A DNA stretch of 64,000 bases from Aquimarina sp. MMG016 (GTDB lineage: Bacteria > Bacteroidota > Bacteroidia > Flavobacteriales > Flavobacteriaceae): NCBI RefSeq assembly GCF_018100805.1, contig NZ_JAGJEA010000001.1, forward strand, positions 682,001 through 746,000, in the 5' to 3' direction. A program made the position numbers and the translations under genes. Positions 18,128 to 26,614 of the stretch are shown here, piece by piece. Numbering within the stretch: the stretch's first letter is position 1; each line of letters begins with the position of its first letter. A model generated the notes under the pieces. The model ran no database searches and had not been told where the DNA came from. It saw nothing but the letters and a program-made list of their open reading frames with translations.

Positions 18128-18205
18128 TTAGTGGTGAGTGGTGAGGGCGCTTCGCTTTTAGTGGTAAGTTTTTTTTAGAATAAATAAAAATCTGTGTTAT
18201 ACAGT

Positions 18206-19363
18206 TTATTTAAAAAACCTCTTCCAAATCATCCTTAAAAACTTACCAGTTGGCATTGACCACATAATTTTAAGGTCTTCTAAAAAAGTGGTTTCTTCAT
18301 CTAAAAATTTTAAAATAGTTGTTATTTTATTCTTTCGGAATAATCTCGAAAATAGCTCAGCTCCGTGCTGATTTTCTGTATATAAAAGATCTAAAAATAA
18401 CAAATCATAATACCAGAACTTCGTTCTTTTTTTGAATTTGGTTAGATCATTATTCATCTTTAAAAACTGGACAAGTTCCATAACTTTCTTAGATGAATTC
18501 TGAAAAGTATACCCTGTGCTAGGTTTTGTCCAACCACCAACTGTACCAATATGCAGAATATTTTTAGAGTTTTCTTTCCTGAATTCATAACAGGTCATTG
18601 GGATAGAGCCTTGTTCTTTTTCAGTTATCTTATATTCAGAAACTCCCTTTTCTTCCAGATACCTCTCAATTTCATCTTCATATTCCTTTTTAGATAATAA
18701 GGTCTCCGAAAACAAAGTATACTCAAACAACGCTTCGGTCTCTGAAAGCGGCAAAACGTACATAAATCGAGTATTACCCTTTTGAGCAACTGTAAAATCC
18801 ATAAAAATGGCTGTTTCAGGATCAAAAGAAGGAGTGTTAGTTTTCACAAACCATCCAACAAAATGTTGACTTAGAACGGGGTATTGCTGTTGATTTTTAT
18901 ATGACGAAGATAACGGCACACTATTAAACACCTTATCACCCAAATGAAAAGCTTTGTCAGTTTCCACCTGAACAATATCTCCTTCATCCTTTAAATTCAA
19001 TATATTCTCCTGAACGATTGTAATATTAGACTTGCTAATAATGTTTTTTAATACAAACTCATAAAACCTTTTACTCCTGATTAACTTATATTCATAGGGT
19101 GAAATTGAAATTTGTTTTGAAAAATCTTTGCTTCCAAAAAAAATAGTATCCCATTTTTTACTTACGATGTTATCCCAGTTTTGATAATTATCAAAAGCAT
19201 TAACTTTTTCCCAAAAACACCAAGTTCTGTCGTTTTGATTTTTTACATCTTTATCAATAAGGAGAATTTGTTTGTTATCAAAAAAAGGATCTAACACCAA
19301 GTGATATGCCAGCATTAATCCTGAAGCTCCTGTTCCCGAAATGATATAATCGTATTTTTGCAT
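18206..19363 (-). CDS. crtY: Lycopene beta-cyclase, CrtY type
   Basis: A 385-residue flavoprotein with N-terminal dinucleotide-binding motif YDYIISGTGASGLMLAYHL, a charged RTWCFWE block near the N-terminus, MDFTVAQ and the late GTVGGWTKPSTGY segment. These are typical of the CrtY lycopene cyclase family, which closes beta-rings on lycopene ends. The start at 19361-19363 overlaps the stop of the upstream gene by one base (TGATG), which supports it over a longer frame opening 126 nt earlier inside that gene. It is the third and last gene of the crtD-cruF-crtY operon. Together these suggest monocyclic carotenoids such as saproxanthin or myxol; the inference rests on the set of genes. Confidence 0.88.
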   Translation of the reverse strand: MQKYDYIISGTGASGLMLAYHLVLDPFFDNKQILLIDKDVKNQNDRTWCFWEKVNAFDNYQNWDNIVSKKWDTIFFGSKDFSKQISISPYEYKLIRSKRFYEFVLKNIISKSNITIVQENILNLKDEGDIVQVETDKAFHLGDKVFNSVPLSSSYKNQQQYPVLSQHFVGWFVKTNTPSFDPETAIFMDFTVAQKGNTRFMYVLPLSETEALFEYTLFSETLLSKKEYEDEIERYLEEKGVSEYKITEKEQGSIPMTCYEFRKENSKNILHIGTVGGWTKPSTGYTFQNSSKKVMELVQFLKMNNDLTKFKKRTKFWYYDLLFLDLLYTENQHGAELFSRLFRKNKITTILKFLDEETTFLEDLKIMWSMPTGKFLRMIWKRFFK

Positions 19364-19989
19364 CAGATAAACAAAAAAGTGGTAAAAAAGACGAATATGA
19401 CTATAAAAACATGAATTGCAATGCCATAATGAACAGTTTTGATTACTTTCTGGAATAATACATTCGCAACAAAAGCAGTACAAAACCAACCTATATAATT
19501 TTGCAACGGCACTACTCCCCTATCAAATTCCCAAAAATCAAATCTTGGCGCTGAAACTTCTATAATAAGATCTAAAGAAACCATTAATATAGCACCAATT
19601 AATGACGTTATAAATAAATTAGAATATATTTTTTGGGCAATTACAGAAGCACAGTATACTAAAATAGCCCAGTTTACTCCAATTATTAAGGGTACTCCAA
19701 AAATCTTCCACCCTAGATTCTCTCCATATTCATAGTTTCCAAAAATCAATCCGTAGTTTACTCCAAGTGCTTCAGTAATCATTCCTATAAAAAATGGTAT
19801 TGTTAAAGCAGTTAATAACCTTTTATCAAGACGATTGTTCCAAAATATTAAAGTTATATATATTAAAAGATTCAATGGAGTTAAACTCATAAACCAATCT
19901 TCATACCCTAAAAATACTCCTATAATCCCTGATATATTGAATAACCAGATAATAATAACCGAAGTAATTAATCTTTTATCCCAATTCAT
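19363..19989 (-). CDS. cruF: Carotenoid 1',2'-hydratase-like membrane protein (CruF family)
   Basis: A 208-residue protein with about seven hydrophobic helices. Family features are GMITEALGVNYGLIFGNYEYGE and GVPLIIGVNWAILVY, seen as ITEALGV, FGNYEYG and PLIIGVNW, plus DLIIEVSAPRFDFW. CruF-type proteins add water to the psi-end of acyclic or monocyclic carotenoids. Its start overlaps the end of the desaturase gene by 4 nt and its stop overlaps the cyclase start by 1 nt, so translation is coupled along the operon. It acts in the inner membrane. Confidence 0.85.
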   Translation of the reverse strand: MNWDKRLITSVIIIWLFNISGIIGVFLGYEDWFMSLTPLNLLIYITLIFWNNRLDKRLLTALTIPFFIGMITEALGVNYGLIFGNYEYGENLGWKIFGVPLIIGVNWAILVYCASVIAQKIYSNLFITSLIGAILMVSLDLIIEVSAPRFDFWEFDRGVVPLQNYIGWFCTAFVANVLFQKVIKTVHYGIAIHVFIVIFVFFTTFLFI

Positions 19990-21467
19990 AAGCTATATTC
20001 ATTCTGAATCAATTCTGATACTATTTTTCCTGATAACAAACATAATGGAATTCCGCCACCTGGATGTACACTTCCACCACAGAAATATAGGTCTCTAATC
20101 TTTTGCGAAAAATTAGGATGCCTCAAAAAAGCTGCATATTTGTTATTACTTGATGATCCATATAATGAACCCTGATAAGACTGTGTATTACTCTCTATTT
20201 TTCTAGGGTCTAGAATTTCCTCGACTTCAATTAATGGCTCGATATCTTTTTTTAGAATTCTAGAAAGCTTTTTAAGGATGTTTTTCTTCGATATTTCAAT
20301 GATCTTATCCCAATCCTGCCCTTCATTGCCTGGCACATTAATCATAACGAACCAATTTTCACAATGATCAGGAGCATCGTTAGATTCATTTTTAGAAGTT
20401 ATATTTACATAGATTGTTGGGTCATGTATAACTTGTTTTTTACTAAAAATATACTCGAACTCCTTGCGATAATCTTCAGAAAAGAAAATATTATGTAAAT
20501 CCAATTCGGGAAAACTATGCTTAATTCCCCAATAAAATATCAATGCAGAACTCGACCTAGGTTGTTTCATAGTCTTTTCGGGAGCTTTTTGATCAATAAG
20601 TAATTTCCGATATGTCGGAACTACATCCATATTAGAAATTACAATATCGGCTTCAATCGTAATACTTCGTGACAACACACCTATGGCTTTGCCATTTTCA
20701 ATCAAAATTTTATCCACCTTATTTCCAAAACAAAATGTCACTCCAATATCGAGCGCCAACTGATATAAGCCTTTAGTAATACTATACATTCCTCCTTTTG
20801 GAAAAAATGTTCCATAATATTGTTCCAGATGTGGAATCATAGACATAATCCCGGGCGTTAGATAAGGAGAAGAACCATTGTATGTTGCAAATCTGTCAAA
20901 AAACTGAATTAGCCGTTTATCTTTAAACTGTTTTTTATTGACTGCATGTAATGTTGTATTAACATCAAGATGATTAATCCTGGTAATTGCCTTTACGGTA
21001 TCTTTAGAAAAATACGTAGATAATTTGTGTAGTGACTTTTCTAAAAACAATGAAGATGTGAGATCATATTTTTGTTTACTTTTCTTAAAATATCTTGAAA
21101 TTTGAGAAGCTTCAACTTCGAAAATATTTGAGGCAGTCTCTGCAAACTTTTCCTGATCAGCAAAAGCAGTAAACCGTGTGCCATCTTCATAAAAATAATT
21201 ACAAACAATATCTTTTTTTATATACTCAAAATATTCCGAAATCTTTTTACCAGATACCTCAAACAGCTCTTCTACAAATTGTGGCATGGTAAATAATGAA
21301 GGGCCACAATCAAATCGATAGCCATTTTTATGAATTTCAGTTAGCTTACCTCCCGGATAGGAGTTTGCCTCATATACTTCAACTTCAAACCCAAGGTTTT
21401 GTAATCGTATCGCCGATGCCAACCCTGCGATACCTGCCCCAATAATAATTACTTTTTTCTTTTGCAT
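19986..21467 (-). CDS. crtD: Carotenoid desaturase, CrtI/CrtD family (likely 1-hydroxycarotenoid 3,4-desaturase)
   Basis: A 493-residue FAD-dependent desaturase. The N-terminal Rossmann motif VIIIGAGIAGLASAIRLQ is followed by YPGGKLTEI, and the C-terminal signature is GSVHPGGGIPLCLLSG. CrtI-type phytoene desaturase and CrtD share this plan. I favour CrtD because the next genes are a CruF hydratase and a CrtY cyclase and no crtB phytoene synthase is near. The phytoene desaturase itself would then be elsewhere. It is the first gene of the operon; its ATG at 21465-21467 faces the divergent secreted protein gene over about 90 nt. Confidence 0.82.
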   Translation of the reverse strand: MQKKKVIIIGAGIAGLASAIRLQNLGFEVEVYEANSYPGGKLTEIHKNGYRFDCGPSLFTMPQFVEELFEVSGKKISEYFEYIKKDIVCNYFYEDGTRFTAFADQEKFAETASNIFEVEASQISRYFKKSKQKYDLTSSLFLEKSLHKLSTYFSKDTVKAITRINHLDVNTTLHAVNKKQFKDKRLIQFFDRFATYNGSSPYLTPGIMSMIPHLEQYYGTFFPKGGMYSITKGLYQLALDIGVTFCFGNKVDKILIENGKAIGVLSRSITIEADIVISNMDVVPTYRKLLIDQKAPEKTMKQPRSSSALIFYWGIKHSFPELDLHNIFFSEDYRKEFEYIFSKKQVIHDPTIYVNITSKNESNDAPDHCENWFVMINVPGNEGQDWDKIIEISKKNILKKLSRILKKDIEPLIEVEEILDPRKIESNTQSYQGSLYGSSSNNKYAAFLRHPNFSQKIRDLYFCGGSVHPGGGIPLCLLSGKIVSELIQNEYSL

Positions 21468-21555
21468 AGCTGACCATAAATATAACGAACTGATCTATTT
21501 TGATCTATTTTGAAAATTGATTTTTATATCTTTAACGATAATCCCAATAGTAGAC

Positions 21556-21972
21556 ATGAAACACATCATTTGCATAATTTTCTGTATTCTATCTTTAAAC
21601 ACTATAAATGCTCAGGATTCAACTAAAGTTGAAGCACCAAAAATCATCACTAAGCTTAAATTGGGCCAAACTTTGGATTTTAATTCCACAAGCATAAAAT
21701 TTCTTCGTGTAACTGAAGATTCCAGATGTCCATCTGGTGTTAATTGTATATGGGCGGGGCAGGCAAAATTGATTATCGGTATATATGAAAACGATACGCT
21801 AAAAGAAGAAAAAGAACTCGTTTTTGGAGTAAAAGGCATTAATCCAAAGCGTATGGAAGAGGTTTTTACCATAGACAAAAAGACTATTTATGGATATACG
21901 GTAAGTCCTTATCCTAAAGACAAAGAAAAAATCGCACCTGAAAATTATTATCTTGAGCTAGTCGTTAAATAA
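21556..21972 (+). CDS. Small secreted protein of unknown function with Cys motif
   Basis: A 138-residue protein if started at the ATG 21556, which gives a clean signal peptide (MKHIICIIFCILSLNTINAQ). An upstream in-frame start at 21517 would add 13 residues before the signal and is less likely. The mature part has a beta-rich pattern with the segment SRCPSGVNCIWAGQAKL, a Cys-x5-Cys-x-Trp motif I have seen in uncharacterised secreted proteins of Bacteroidota. Function is not known. It lies 48 nt before the permease gene on the same strand. Confidence 0.7.
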   Translation: MKHIICIIFCILSLNTINAQDSTKVEAPKIITKLKLGQTLDFNSTSIKFLRVTEDSRCPSGVNCIWAGQAKLIIGIYENDTLKEEKELVFGVKGINPKRMEEVFTIDKKTIYGYTVSPYPKDKEKIAPENYYLELVVK

Positions 21973-22019
21973 ATGTTAGTAATCATTACCAACCTATTTG
22001 TATTTACTTCATTTGCAGA

Positions 22020-22940
22020 ATGATTTCTAACAAGGCAAAAGCTCATGTAGCATTACTAAGTGTTAATATTATCTATGGAGCGAACTATCTTATTGCCAAA
22101 GGACTAATGCCTAACAAAATCGAAGCTTCTGCATTAGTTTTTCTTCGTATTGGCGGTGCTGGGATTCTATTTTTTATTCTTAAATATTTTATCAAAGAAA
22201 AAGTAGATAAAAAAGATTTAAAGCTTTTAGTATTATGTGGTTTACTAGGTGTATGCATGAATCAAATGTTTTCTATGAATGGGTTAAGCCTTACCTCTCC
22301 TGTGGACGCTTCTATTATCGTTACTGCCATTCCGATTTTTACCGTAATCATTAGTTATTTTATACTAAAAGAACCATTGACTACTCAACGTATTCTGGGA
22401 GTAACTCTAGGTGCATTGGGAGCAGTATTACTAATTTATCTTGGTAATTCGGGATTAGGATCCGGATCATTGTTAGGAAATGTGTTTGTCTTTATTAATG
22501 CATTATCTTATGCTTTTTATTTAGTTTTAGTAAAACCTTTAATGCAAAAGTATAAACCAATTACTGTAATCTGTTGGGTTTTTCTTTTTGGTTTTATTTT
22601 TATGTTTCCTTTCGGAATAAAGCAATTAGTTACTACTGATTTTGCTGGTTTTGCATTTCCTAATTGGACTGCTCTTTTTTATGTTATTGTTGGACCTACT
22701 TTTTTAGCTTATCTACTGAACATGTTTGCACTACAGTATGTTAAACCTACAGTTTCAGGAAGCTATATATACATACAACCTGCTGTTGCTATGATTCTAG
22801 TTGCTGTAGTATCATATTTGGTTGTAGACAGTCAATACCAAGGAGATATCACCATACCCAAACTATTATGTTGTGTGCTAATTTTTATAGGAGTGTATTT
22901 GATTAGTAGCAATAAAAAATTGAGTTGGTTTAATAAATGA
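22020..22940 (+). CDS. EamA/DMT-superfamily permease
   Basis: A 306-residue protein with ten hydrophobic helices arranged as two EamA repeats. The first repeat ends near the GALGAVLLIYLG segment, and the second ends with GVYLISS. Typical sequence marks are VNIIYGANYLIAKG at the start and FLRIGGAGILFF. Such inner-membrane carriers export amino acids or other metabolites; the substrate cannot be predicted. The stop is immediately adjacent to the stop of the convergent small gene (22941), with no space for a separate terminator. Confidence 0.88.
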   Translation: MISNKAKAHVALLSVNIIYGANYLIAKGLMPNKIEASALVFLRIGGAGILFFILKYFIKEKVDKKDLKLLVLCGLLGVCMNQMFSMNGLSLTSPVDASIIVTAIPIFTVIISYFILKEPLTTQRILGVTLGALGAVLLIYLGNSGLGSGSLLGNVFVFINALSYAFYLVLVKPLMQKYKPITVICWVFLFGFIFMFPFGIKQLVTTDFAGFAFPNWTALFYVIVGPTFLAYLLNMFALQYVKPTVSGSYIYIQPAVAMILVAVVSYLVVDSQYQGDITIPKLLCCVLIFIGVYLISSNKKLSWFNK

Positions 22941-23168
22941 TCAACCTTTTCTAAAAACTTGTTTTACTAACAAAGAAATAGGGAAAATTACTCCTCCAAC
23001 CATAAAAATCGTATAAAGGAATCCTAAATTTAAAACAAACTTCATAAAAACAAATATCAGCACTAATAATAAGCAGAACGATAATCCTCCTAACAAATCC
23101 TGAATGAATTGCTTTTTATCAACTTTATAATCAAAATAATATGCTATGATTATAATGATTAGTGACAT
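22941..23168 (-). CDS. Small hydrophobic protein at the end of the feo operon
   Basis: A 75-residue protein with three hydrophobic stretches (SLIIIIIAYYF, LSFCLLLVLIFVFMKFVL, LYTIFMVGGVIFPISLL). I do not recognise it. The ATG at 23166-23168 lies inside the last codons of the FeoB-associated gene, overlapping it by 10 nt in another frame. This supports it as the fourth translated gene of the feo transcript. A TTG two codons upstream is the only alternative. A function in iron uptake is suggested only by position. Confidence 0.55.
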   Translation of the reverse strand: MSLIIIIIAYYFDYKVDKKQFIQDLLGGLSFCLLLVLIFVFMKFVLNLGFLYTIFMVGGVIFPISLLVKQVFRKG

Positions 23169-23311
23169 CCACAATCATTACTACCACAAGATTTTGAGGA
23201 TTTCTTTTTAGAAGAAGATAAAGCAGGTTTCCAAAAAAACTTCTTTACTAAAAAACCAATTGCTGCTAATGCAACTACAATTACCAATATGTTTTGAATT
23301 AGAATATTCAT
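23159..23311 (-). CDS. FeoB-associated Cys-rich membrane protein
   Basis: A 50-residue protein. One transmembrane helix (residues 3-22, ILIQNILVIVVALAAIGFLV) is followed by a Lys/Ser-rich linker and a terminal Cys cluster SCGSNDCGCH. This matches the small FeoB-associated Cys-rich proteins, which often follow feoB in Bacteroidota and Firmicutes; their function resembles that proposed for FeoC but is not proven. The start is ATG 23309-23311, 30 nt after the FeoB stop. It is short enough to be missed by gene callers. The Cys/His tail could bind a metal or Fe-S cluster. Confidence 0.85.
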   Translation of the reverse strand: MNILIQNILVIVVALAAIGFLVKKFFWKPALSSSKKKSSKSCGSNDCGCH

Positions 23312-23341
23312 AATAGTTCTGTCGTATAAAGATACTAAAAC

Positions 23342-25438
23342 TTATTTCAAAATCTGATATACAATTAGTGCTACACTATATGCTATTATACTCATAGAAA
23401 ATAACTGAACCATTGGCCATTTCCAACCATTGGTTTCTCGTTTTACGATAGCTAATGTACTCATACATTGCATGGCAAATGCATAAAACAGCAATAAAGA
23501 AATTCCACTAGCCAAATTGAATAAAGGACCTCCTGTGACAGGGTTTATCTCGGCAGCCATTCTATTTTTAATCGTTTCCTCTTCATCACTTCCCACACTA
23601 TAAATAGTTGCCAAAGTACCTACAAAAACTTCTCTAGCGGCAAATGAACTGATAATACCAATCCCTACTTTCCAATCATACCCTAAAGGAGCCACAATAG
23701 GCTCTATAGCTTTACCAGTGTACCCAATAAAAGAGTACTCTAGTTTATATGATGCAATTTTTTGATCTAATTCTTCTTGTGAAAGATTTGTATTAGCAGA
23801 AGTCACAATCTCTTCAGCGTTATCAAAGTTTTCATTTGGACCAAAACTTGCCAACACCCAAAGAATAATCGAAATTGCTAAAATAATTTTTCCCGCACCA
23901 AAAACAAAAGCCTTAGTTTTTTCGATTACATTAATCACAACATTTTTAAACATAGGAACTTTATAACCCGGCATTTCAATCACAAAGTATGATTTGCTTT
24001 TAATTTTAAGCACTTTATTCAATATCCAGGCTGATCCAACGGCAGTAGCAAACCCAAGAAAATATAACAACATCAAGGTTAAACTTTGATAACTGAATAT
24101 CCAGCCTACTTTTTCATCCGGGATCACCAACGAAATAATGATAAGATATACAGGTAATCTCGCTGAACATGTAGTAAATGGGACTACGAGTATTGTGATC
24201 AAACGTTCTTTCCAGTTTTCAATATTTCTAGTCGCCATTACGGCTGGTATTGCACAAGCTGTTCCAGACACTAATGGAACCACACTTTTACCACTCAGAC
24301 CAAATTTTCGCATCACTCGGTCCATCAAAAACACTACACGACTCATATAACCACTTTCTTCCAGGATTGATATAAAAAGAAATAAAAATGCGATCTGTGG
24401 AATGAAAATAACAATTCCTCCTAACCCAGGAATAATTCCTTCTGTAATCAAATCTACAAAAGGTCCAGGTGGTAAAGCTGATTTTGTAATTTCACTAAGC
24501 GATGCAAAGGTTTCATCAATCCAATCCATAGGATAGGAAGACCAATCATAAATTGCCTGAAAAATCAACAATAGTATAGCAAAGAATATAAAATATCCCC
24601 AGAATTTGTGCGTGAGTACTCTATCTAATCTAGCTCGTATACCAGTAGCTGCTTTTTCATCAATCATCAACCCCTTCTTCAGCACAGTATTGATAAACTG
24701 ATATCTTTTGATGGTCTCTTTTTGTTGAAGACGCTTCAGCTCACTTTCGGATTTAATCTTAAAATCCGGAGTCACATCAATATCTTGTTTATCAAATTTT
24801 CTGAAGTTCACATCTTGTGTGATCACCATCCAGAGTTTATACAAAGACTGATTAGGAAATGCTTTTTGTAACCTTTCAAAATATTCAGGTGCAAAGGACA
24901 ACGCATTTGCACAAGGTGTTTTGGGTAATGAACCATAGGACTCTATCAGCTTCTTCAAATCATCAATCCCCTGATTTTTTCTGGCACTAATCAATGCTAT
25001 TTTAGTGTGTAATTCTTCTTCTAATAATGGAATATTAAGTGAAATGCCTTTTCGATTCATGCGATCCGCCATATTGATCACTAAGATTGTTGGAATCTCA
25101 AGATCTTTAATTTGTGTAAAAAGAAGAAGGTTTCTTTTCAGGTTTTCCACATCACTAACTACTACAGCAACATCCGGGAAATCCTTATCTTTTTTATTTA
25201 ACAAAAGCTCTATAACTACATTTTCATCAAGCGAAGTAGCATTAAGACTATATGTTCCGGGAAGATCAAGAATATGTGCTTTTACACCTCTGGAAAGCTT
25301 ACATATTCCTTCTTTTTTTTCAACTGTAATTCCAGGATAATTACCAACCTGTTGATTAAGGCCCGTAAGCAAATTAAAAACAGATGTTTTACCAGTATTT
25401 GGATTTCCGATAAGGGAAACTTTAATTTGCTTAGCCAT
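23342..25438 (-). CDS. feoB: Ferrous iron transport protein B
   Basis: A 698-residue protein. The N-terminal G domain has G1 GNPNTGKTS (residues 10-18), G3 DLPGTYSLN and G4-like NMADR. A helical domain follows, and then the polytopic permease with Nucleos_tra/Gate-type segments. Conserved membrane motifs include SGTACAIPAVMATR and FTTCSARLPVYLIII. FeoB moves Fe2+ across the inner membrane. Length and domain order are normal. FeoA ends 9 nt upstream of the start, and a FeoB-associated Cys-rich gene follows after 30 nt. Confidence 0.98.
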   Translation of the reverse strand: MAKQIKVSLIGNPNTGKTSVFNLLTGLNQQVGNYPGITVEKKEGICKLSRGVKAHILDLPGTYSLNATSLDENVVIELLLNKKDKDFPDVAVVVSDVENLKRNLLLFTQIKDLEIPTILVINMADRMNRKGISLNIPLLEEELHTKIALISARKNQGIDDLKKLIESYGSLPKTPCANALSFAPEYFERLQKAFPNQSLYKLWMVITQDVNFRKFDKQDIDVTPDFKIKSESELKRLQQKETIKRYQFINTVLKKGLMIDEKAATGIRARLDRVLTHKFWGYFIFFAILLLIFQAIYDWSSYPMDWIDETFASLSEITKSALPPGPFVDLITEGIIPGLGGIVIFIPQIAFLFLFISILEESGYMSRVVFLMDRVMRKFGLSGKSVVPLVSGTACAIPAVMATRNIENWKERLITILVVPFTTCSARLPVYLIIISLVIPDEKVGWIFSYQSLTLMLLYFLGFATAVGSAWILNKVLKIKSKSYFVIEMPGYKVPMFKNVVINVIEKTKAFVFGAGKIILAISIILWVLASFGPNENFDNAEEIVTSANTNLSQEELDQKIASYKLEYSFIGYTGKAIEPIVAPLGYDWKVGIGIISSFAAREVFVGTLATIYSVGSDEEETIKNRMAAEINPVTGGPLFNLASGISLLLFYAFAMQCMSTLAIVKRETNGWKWPMVQLFSMSIIAYSVALIVYQILK

Positions 25439-25447
25439 ATATTTCCC

Positions 25448-25702
25448 TTAAATAACTTGAACTTCTATCTGAGCCGCGACCTCTCTGCGAATAGCCAAGT
25501 GGCTTCCATTTATATTAAGATACATTGGACATTGAAAAGGAGCGGTCTGAAGCAATTGCACTTCATTACCAGGCAAACAGCCCATTTCTAATAGTTTTAG
25601 AGGAATGATATCTGACGTAATCTCCTTAATCAAGGCGCGCTGACCTTTTTTGAGATTTGCAATTGTAGTATTCAAGTATTTATTTAGATTAATTTTAAAC
25701 AA
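25448..25702 (-). CDS. feoA: Ferrous iron transport protein A
   Basis: An 84-residue SH3-like FeoA protein: LKKGQRALIKEI, then LLEMGCLPGNEVQLLQTAPF and a final AIRREVAAQIEVQ strand. It assists FeoB in Fe2+ uptake. The start codon appears to be TTG (25700-25702): no in-frame ATG lies just upstream, and the next one is inside the conserved core. A sequence matching TAnnTTTG lies directly at the start region (25705-25712, minus strand), so the message could be nearly leaderless, or the true promoter lies further up. It is the first gene of the feo operon. Confidence 0.93.
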   Translation of the reverse strand: MFKINLNKYLNTTIANLKKGQRALIKEITSDIIPLKLLEMGCLPGNEVQLLQTAPFQCPMYLNINGSHLAIRREVAAQIEVQVI

Positions 25703-25779
25703 GACAAAAGTAAAAGAAAAAAGTATACTAGAAAAGTCAAATCCCTTAAATAGCCATAAGAATTAGTTAAAAGATCAAA

Positions 25780-26451
25780 TTACTTGTCTTCTTTCTTTAA
25801 TACCTCAATATCTTCTATCAACTTATCAATGTCTTCAGGGTTAGTTCCGTCATAGAAACCTCGTATTCTTTTCTTTTTATCTACTAGTACAAAATTCTCA
25901 GTATGCACCATATCATAAGGCCCTCCATCTCCGTTAGATTTGGCAGCCAGGTAGGATTTGCGAGCGAGATCATAAATTTGTCTTTTATCACCAGTTACTA
26001 AATTCCACTTAGCATCGTCTACTCCTTTTTCGATAGCATATTTCTTTAGCCTTGCCACACTATCAATTGTTGGAGTCACAGAATGAGATAATAATAAAAC
26101 CTGGTTATCATCTCTTAATCGCTCCTGAATATCTTTCATATGATCCGTCATAATTGGACAAATTGTTTGGCAGGTTGTAAAGAAAAAATCAGCTACATAG
26201 ATTTTATCTTTATAATTTTCCTGGGTTATCTCTTCCCCGTTTTGATTGATCAATTTAAAATCTGCTATTTTATGATATTTTCTTATATACTGGACTGTGC
26301 TATCAACTAATTCCGTGCTCACCATTTCAGGTTCATAAACTGGCAATGTTCTTTTTGGTTTAAGAATCGAATATATTATAGAAATTATTATAGCAGATAA
26401 TACAAAGAGCACTATCCCAAAAAACTTATATTTTGCAAAAAACTGAAGCAT
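25780..26451 (-). CDS. SCO1/SenC-family copper chaperone
   Basis: A 223-residue protein anchored by an N-terminal helix (residues 12-30). The thioredoxin-like domain has the copper-binding motif TTCQTICPI (Cys94, Cys98) and the third ligand His183 in MVHTENFVLVD. SCO proteins deliver copper to the CuA site of cytochrome c oxidase or act as thiol reductases in the periplasm. No oxidase genes are adjacent. It begins 164 nt from the divergent rseP gene. Confidence 0.93.
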   Translation of the reverse strand: MLQFFAKYKFFGIVLFVLSAIIISIIYSILKPKRTLPVYEPEMVSTELVDSTVQYIRKYHKIADFKLINQNGEEITQENYKDKIYVADFFFTTCQTICPIMTDHMKDIQERLRDDNQVLLLSHSVTPTIDSVARLKKYAIEKGVDDAKWNLVTGDKRQIYDLARKSYLAAKSNGDGGPYDMVHTENFVLVDKKKRIRGFYDGTNPEDIDKLIEDIEVLKKEDK

Positions 26452-26577
26452 TTTTGTGTCATTTAATAATGCACAAAATTACAAGGATTGCGCAGTATAT
26501 CTTTCTTAATTTCATTAAAAAAATACTAAAACCTATATCTCCATCAGGTATTTCTTTTATAAACTATCGTAAAAGGT

Positions 26578-26585
26578 TACTTTTG
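26578..26585 (+). promoter_or_regulatory. Candidate -7 box for rseP
   Basis: TACTTTTG matches the TAnnTTTG -7 element, about 30 nt upstream of the rseP ATG. The -33 region is only T-rich, without a clear TTG. Confidence 0.4.
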
Positions 26586-26614
26586 CGTGATTTAATTTTG
26601 AAGTCAGACCTAAT

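Noticed and set aside
19364-19489. 42-codon N-terminal extension of the lycopene cyclase
   Set aside because: It overlaps the carotenoid hydratase gene, is Cys-rich without family support, and the flavin motif starts right after the ATG at 19361-19363.
25705-25712. TACTTTTG as promoter of feoA
   Set aside because: It would place transcription start at or after the TTG start codon; without evidence for leaderless translation I did not call it.
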